A stretch of DNA of 16,337 nt from Cellulomonadaceae bacterium (lineage in GTDB: Bacteria > Actinomycetota > Actinomycetes > Actinomycetales > Cellulomonadaceae), in NCBI GenBank assembly GCA_031282935.1, contig JAITCS010000044.1, forward strand, positions 1 to 16,337. The letters run 5' to 3'. The notes under the pieces were generated by a model that searched no databases, had not been told where the DNA came from, and saw nothing but the letters and a program-made list of their open reading frames with translations. A program made the position numbers and the translations under genes. Shown here in pieces: positions 12,957 to 16,337 of the stretch; positions within the stretch are counted from its first letter, which is position 1, and each line of letters opens with the position of its first letter.

Positions 12957-15900
12957 TTATCCAGCCAATAGTTTAGTGAAACGTTTGGCGCTAACCGTGC
13001 CAATAGTGCCCAAGTGTTGCGCGAAATAACTTACGCGCAGTTCTTGCAGCAGCCAGCGCGCGAGTTCCAAGTCTTGGCGTTTGTGTTCGGTTTTTGCTTT
13101 GGCTAAAGCTTGCTCGTACTGCTTGGTGAGTTCCCCGATTTGCCAGGCGAGTTCGGTATCGCGGGCCGGGTTCGCTGCCGCCTTTTCGATGCGGTGGCTG
13201 GCGGCCCGTAAGTACCTCACCAAATGCGGCAGCCGGTCAGGGGGAGTATTTACGATGAAACTTGGGGCGAGCAGGTCATTTAGTTGGGCCTTTATGTCAG
13301 ACAAAGTGGCTAGTAGGGGGAGTTTGTTGGAATTGGCGGCGATTTCTTTCCGCAACTCAGTTGCGGCGGTCAAGGCCGCCACCACGTGCCCGACGATCAA
13401 GTGGACTTCATTCTCCAGGTTCGCTTGCACCACCTTGCTCGCTGCCTGGAACTCAGCCTGCGAGCGGATGGCGCCTGCGTCAGGGTGGCCAAACTGGCCA
13501 TCAGTGAGGGCCCCAACGGCGGCCAGTTGCAGGTCGGAGACCAGGGCCTCCGTGCTCGGGTAGGCGCTCGCGGCCAAGGTGAGGGCCTGCTTGGCCGTCC
13601 ACCGGCTGGTGATCCTTTGGGTGTTGATGCGGTGCTGTTGCGCCAACAGGGCGCGCACGCCCTTGGCGTGTTCGGCGGCCACCTGTTCCGGGGTGCTCAA
13701 AATCTCCAGGGTTGCCGAGCCTTTCCCTGCCACGAGCGCCGGGTAGCCGCGCACCATGACGCCGCCCTGATCCACTTGGACGGACTCGGGGATTTTTGTT
13801 TGGGCCGTTAGGTTTTCCGGTTTCGATTCCCGGGCGCTGTCGTGCTGCGGTGCACCTATAAACGGTGCTCCTGTAAATGGTGTTCGGATCGCACCCGCGA
13901 CCGCTGTTTGCATCGTGCCAGCGATGGCTTTTTGCATAGCCCCGGCGACGGCGGTTTGCACCTGCGGAGCCAGTTCGCGCTGCAACTCAGGCAAGTCCAG
14001 CGAAGCGCCCAACACCTGCGGCCCGCCTTTCCCGCCCGGTGCCTCGACAGAAAACCTCATGCGCAAATGGGCCGGCAGCCGCGCCGCCTGGGCCTCATCA
14101 AACGTATCGGCCGGGATAGCAACCCCGCGCACCGCCGCAGCCGCCTGCGCAAACGCCGCCCCGAAAGAATCCGCCATTCCCCCCGCCCGTGACATGTCCG
14201 CCCAATCCGGAGTGTGCTCGCGCAACCAAGCCGCGATCTCGCGTGCCGCGTCCGGGGCGGGCACCAACTGCACGCGCACGGGCTTGGGCAAGGAGCGAAT
14301 CGTGGCCACGCACAAATCCTCCAACATGCCCGGCACCAGCCAATCGAACCCTGCGTTCTCAACCCGGGCCAAAACCGAAACCGGAATGTGCAGCGTCACC
14401 CCGTCCGCCTCTGTGCCGGGCGCCATCTCGTAGCTCAATGGCAAGGTCAAGTCGCCCTGCGTCCAAGTGTCAGGGAAACCCGCCAAGTCAACATCCGGGT
14501 GGGCCAAAGCCTGCGCTGTGAGCGTGAGTAATTTGGGCTGCTTTTGTTTGGCAGATTTCCACCAGTAATCGAAATCGGCGCCACTAATTACGGTTTCGGG
14601 AATACGTTTATCGTAAAATCGGAATAAGTCCTCTTCATCGGTAATCAAATCCCTCCGCCGCGATCTGGCCACTTGCTGGGAGATTTCCGCTAACAACTGT
14701 TGGTTCTTTTTTTGGAAATCGTGATGCGTGCGCCACTCGTTTTGGATTAGGGCATGTCTGATAAACATTTCCCGTGCCGCCGGGGCGTCTATTTTGCCGT
14801 ACAGCACTTTCCGGTCGGTAACAATGGGCAAACCGTAAAGCATCACTTTTTCGGTGGCCATCGCGGCGCCCTTCTTGGCGGACCAGTGCGGGTTCGCGTA
14901 GGATTTTCGCACTAGGTGATCGGCGGCGCCCTCAATCCAGTCCGGGTTGATTCGGGCCACCTGCCGCGCCCACAAGCGCGAGGTTTCCACCAACTCCCCA
15001 GCCATCAGCCAGGCCGGGGGCTTGGAAGAGATCGGCGAACCGGGGTAAATTGCAAACCGCGTGCCGCGCGCCCCCAGGTATTCGTTGCGCGCCCGCTTGG
15101 CGGCCTGCCGCAACGCCCGCGCCCGCGCCTCGCCGCGCAGCCCCGCCACCGCCGAAGCCGGAATGTCGCGGGTTTCCTGCATACCTAATTGGGATAATAA
15201 GCCTGGCAACAAAGCGCGATGAATCTGATCGCCATTGCTGTGCAAAGGCCGCAAACTGAACTCCACATGATCCACATCCCCAGGGGTGGTTTTCCCTTTC
15301 CGGGCATCGCCGCGCGCTGCAGATTCATCAATATGACCAATGTTTAGCCCAATTTCCCCGGCCATGCCCCGAATTTGGGAAACTAAATCCTGCCATTCCC
15401 GCACGCGAAGATAGTGGATAAACTCCGCTTTACATAAACGCCGAAATGCGGAACCGGAAAGCGTGTTTTGCTGCTCCAAAAGGTAGTTCCACAAATTCAA
15501 CATCGTCAAGAAATCCGAATTCGGATCCACAAACCGGCTGTGCAGTTGATCCGCGAAATCCCGTTCCTCCTGAGGCCGCTCGCGCGGGTCTTGAATGGAA
15601 AGCGCCGCCGCGATCACCACCACCTCAGCGCCCACCCCTAGTTTGACCCCCTCAAGCACCATCCGCGCCAAACGCGGGTCAATCGGCAGCGCCGCCAACT
15701 GCCGCCCCACCGCCGTGAGGCCAACCGGAGTTTCACGTGAAACATCGGCGTTGGTGAGCGCGCCCAACTCCCGCAGCAGCACCACCCCGTCGCGCACGGC
15801 CTTGGTGTCCGGCGCCTGGACAAACGGGAACGCTGTCACCTCGTCCGGGTCAGCCACCACGCCCACCGCGATCATCTGCAACAACACGGCCGCCAGCGAG

Positions 15901-16337
15901 GTGCGCAGAATCTCCGGCTCAGTGAACTCGTCGCGGCCCTCAAAATCGTCCTCGCTGAACAGGCGAATCGCCACGCCCGCCGCCTCACGCCCAGAACGGC
16001 CCGAACGCTGCCGCGCCGACGCCCGCGAAATCGGCTCAATGGGCAAACGCTGCACCTTAGTGGACTTGGAATACCGCGAGATGCGCGCCAGCCCGGAATC
16101 CACTACGTAACGCACCCCAGGCACGGTGAGCGAGGTTTCGGCCACGTTGGTTGCCAGCACAATGCGGCGGCGGTCGTGCGGGGCGAAGATGCGGTGCTGC
16201 TCGGCGGCGGAAAGCCTCGAATACAACGGCAGCAACTCGACGGCGTCATTGCGATTTGGGCCGGTCAGGCGATCTTTCAGGTGGCCGCTGAGGGCGTCGG
16301 CGGCGTCCTTGATTTCCCTTTCGCCCGACAGGAACAC
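12957..16337 (-). CDS. hrpA: ATP-dependent RNA helicase HrpA, 5' partial
   Basis: The frame runs off the right edge, so the 1126 visible residues are the C-terminal part; E. coli HrpA has 1300. The missing part should hold Walker A, the DEAH box and the start. The first visible residues (FLSGEREI) are helicase motif IV. Motif V is LATNVAETSLT (visible residues 61-71) and motif VI is QRSGRSGR (110-117). A ratchet/HA2 region, an OB-fold and the long HrpA-specific C-terminal domain (DUF3418, with ending ELRVSYFAQHLGT) follow. HrpA proteins are DEAH/RHA helicases implicated in mRNA processing and ribosome rescue. Two oddities: a parS-like palindrome at 15729-15744 is read as VSRETP, and a 24-base tandem repeat at 13863-13958 lies in the C-terminal region. 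The stop is 3 bases before the next gene. Confidence 0.95.
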   Translation of the reverse strand: MFLSGEREIKDAADALSGHLKDRLTGPNRNDAVELLPLYSRLSAAEQHRIFAPHDRRRIVLATNVAETSLTVPGVRYVVDSGLARISRYSKSTKVQRLPIEPISRASARQRSGRSGREAAGVAIRLFSEDDFEGRDEFTEPEILRTSLAAVLLQMIAVGVVADPDEVTAFPFVQAPDTKAVRDGVVLLRELGALTNADVSRETPVGLTAVGRQLAALPIDPRLARMVLEGVKLGVGAEVVVIAAALSIQDPRERPQEERDFADQLHSRFVDPNSDFLTMLNLWNYLLEQQNTLSGSAFRRLCKAEFIHYLRVREWQDLVSQIRGMAGEIGLNIGHIDESAARGDARKGKTTPGDVDHVEFSLRPLHSNGDQIHRALLPGLLSQLGMQETRDIPASAVAGLRGEARARALRQAAKRARNEYLGARGTRFAIYPGSPISSKPPAWLMAGELVETSRLWARQVARINPDWIEGAADHLVRKSYANPHWSAKKGAAMATEKVMLYGLPIVTDRKVLYGKIDAPAAREMFIRHALIQNEWRTHHDFQKKNQQLLAEISQQVARSRRRDLITDEEDLFRFYDKRIPETVISGADFDYWWKSAKQKQPKLLTLTAQALAHPDVDLAGFPDTWTQGDLTLPLSYEMAPGTEADGVTLHIPVSVLARVENAGFDWLVPGMLEDLCVATIRSLPKPVRVQLVPAPDAAREIAAWLREHTPDWADMSRAGGMADSFGAAFAQAAAAVRGVAIPADTFDEAQAARLPAHLRMRFSVEAPGGKGGPQVLGASLDLPELQRELAPQVQTAVAGAMQKAIAGTMQTAVAGAIRTPFTGAPFIGAPQHDSARESKPENLTAQTKIPESVQVDQGGVMVRGYPALVAGKGSATLEILSTPEQVAAEHAKGVRALLAQQHRINTQRITSRWTAKQALTLAASAYPSTEALVSDLQLAAVGALTDGQFGHPDAGAIRSQAEFQAASKVVQANLENEVHLIVGHVVAALTAATELRKEIAANSNKLPLLATLSDIKAQLNDLLAPSFIVNTPPDRLPHLVRYLRAASHRIEKAAANPARDTELAWQIGELTKQYEQALAKAKTEHKRQDLELARWLLQELRVSYFAQHLGTIGTVSAKRFTKLLAG
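13863..13958 (-). repeat. 24-bp tandem repeat inside hrpA
   Basis: Four 24-base units (13935-13958, 13911-13934, 13887-13910, 13863-13886) encode QTAVAGAM, QKAIAGTM, QTAVAGAI and the diverged RTPFTGAP at visible residues 794-825. The period is in frame. It is a low-complexity insertion within the C-terminal domain, probably a surface loop that has grown by slippage. Confidence 0.8.
15729..15744 (+). promoter_or_regulatory. parS: parS-like ParB-binding palindrome inside hrpA
   Basis: AGTTTCACGTGAAACA matches the parS consensus TGTTTCACGTGAAACA at 15 of 16 positions; only the first base differs. It lies in hrpA coding sequence and is read on the minus strand as VSRETP. With the pknA site about 12 kb away, it suggests that this region belongs to the ParB-loading zone near the origin. 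Confidence 0.8.

Overview
The window looks like chromosomal DNA from a high-GC Gram-positive (Actinobacteria). The main evidence is the order SEDS glycosyltransferase (rodA/ftsW type), class B penicillin-binding protein (pbpA), pknA and PASTA-kinase pknB. This is the core of the growth and division cluster that usually lies near the origin in this phylum. Two near-consensus parS palindromes (one in pknA, one in hrpA) fit an origin-proximal position. Several GTG starts and apparently leaderless cyclase genes also fit. Species cannot be named from this sequence alone.

Region 1 (about 1-6601, plus strand): a four-gene cluster of partial rodA-like gene, pbpA, pknA and pknB. rodA/pbpA and pknA/pknB each overlap by 8 bases. 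The SEDS protein and PbpA would polymerise and cross-link lateral-wall or septal peptidoglycan. PknA and PknB would phosphorylate wall-growth proteins, with the four PASTA repeats of PknB outside the membrane. The unusual part is the proline-rich linker of PknA. It carries five in-frame, same-strand copies of a short palindromic repeat, translated as GGFDRLNHR or GGFDRLNQR, and one parS-like palindrome.

Region 2 (6602-6893): a non-coding spacer between convergent genes, filled with more copies of the same palindromic repeat in both orientations, some on a 180-bp direct-repeat period.

Region 3 (6894-9949, minus strand): an apparent operon of ABC ATPase, FtsX-type permease without a large extracytoplasmic domain, and an App1-like (DUF2183) HAD-fold phosphatase. 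Gene overlaps or spacing are 7 bases and 18 bases.

Region 4 (10040-12298, plus strand): two tandem paralogous class III nucleotide cyclases with Rv1264-like N-terminal regulatory domains. The first keeps nearly all catalytic residues but lacks the substrate-specifying lysine. The second keeps that lysine but has lost the first metal aspartate, the second specificity residue and the transition-state arginine. Both appear to be transcribed as leaderless mRNAs from promoters with inverted repeats at the -10 region.

Region 5 (12279-16337, minus strand): a small unknown membrane protein gene directly downstream of hrpA. The hrpA gene (RNA helicase) runs off the right edge, so its N-terminal part is missing.

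The strongest leads are the translated palindromic repeat in pknA, the complementary-looking cyclase pair and the parS sites buried in coding sequence.
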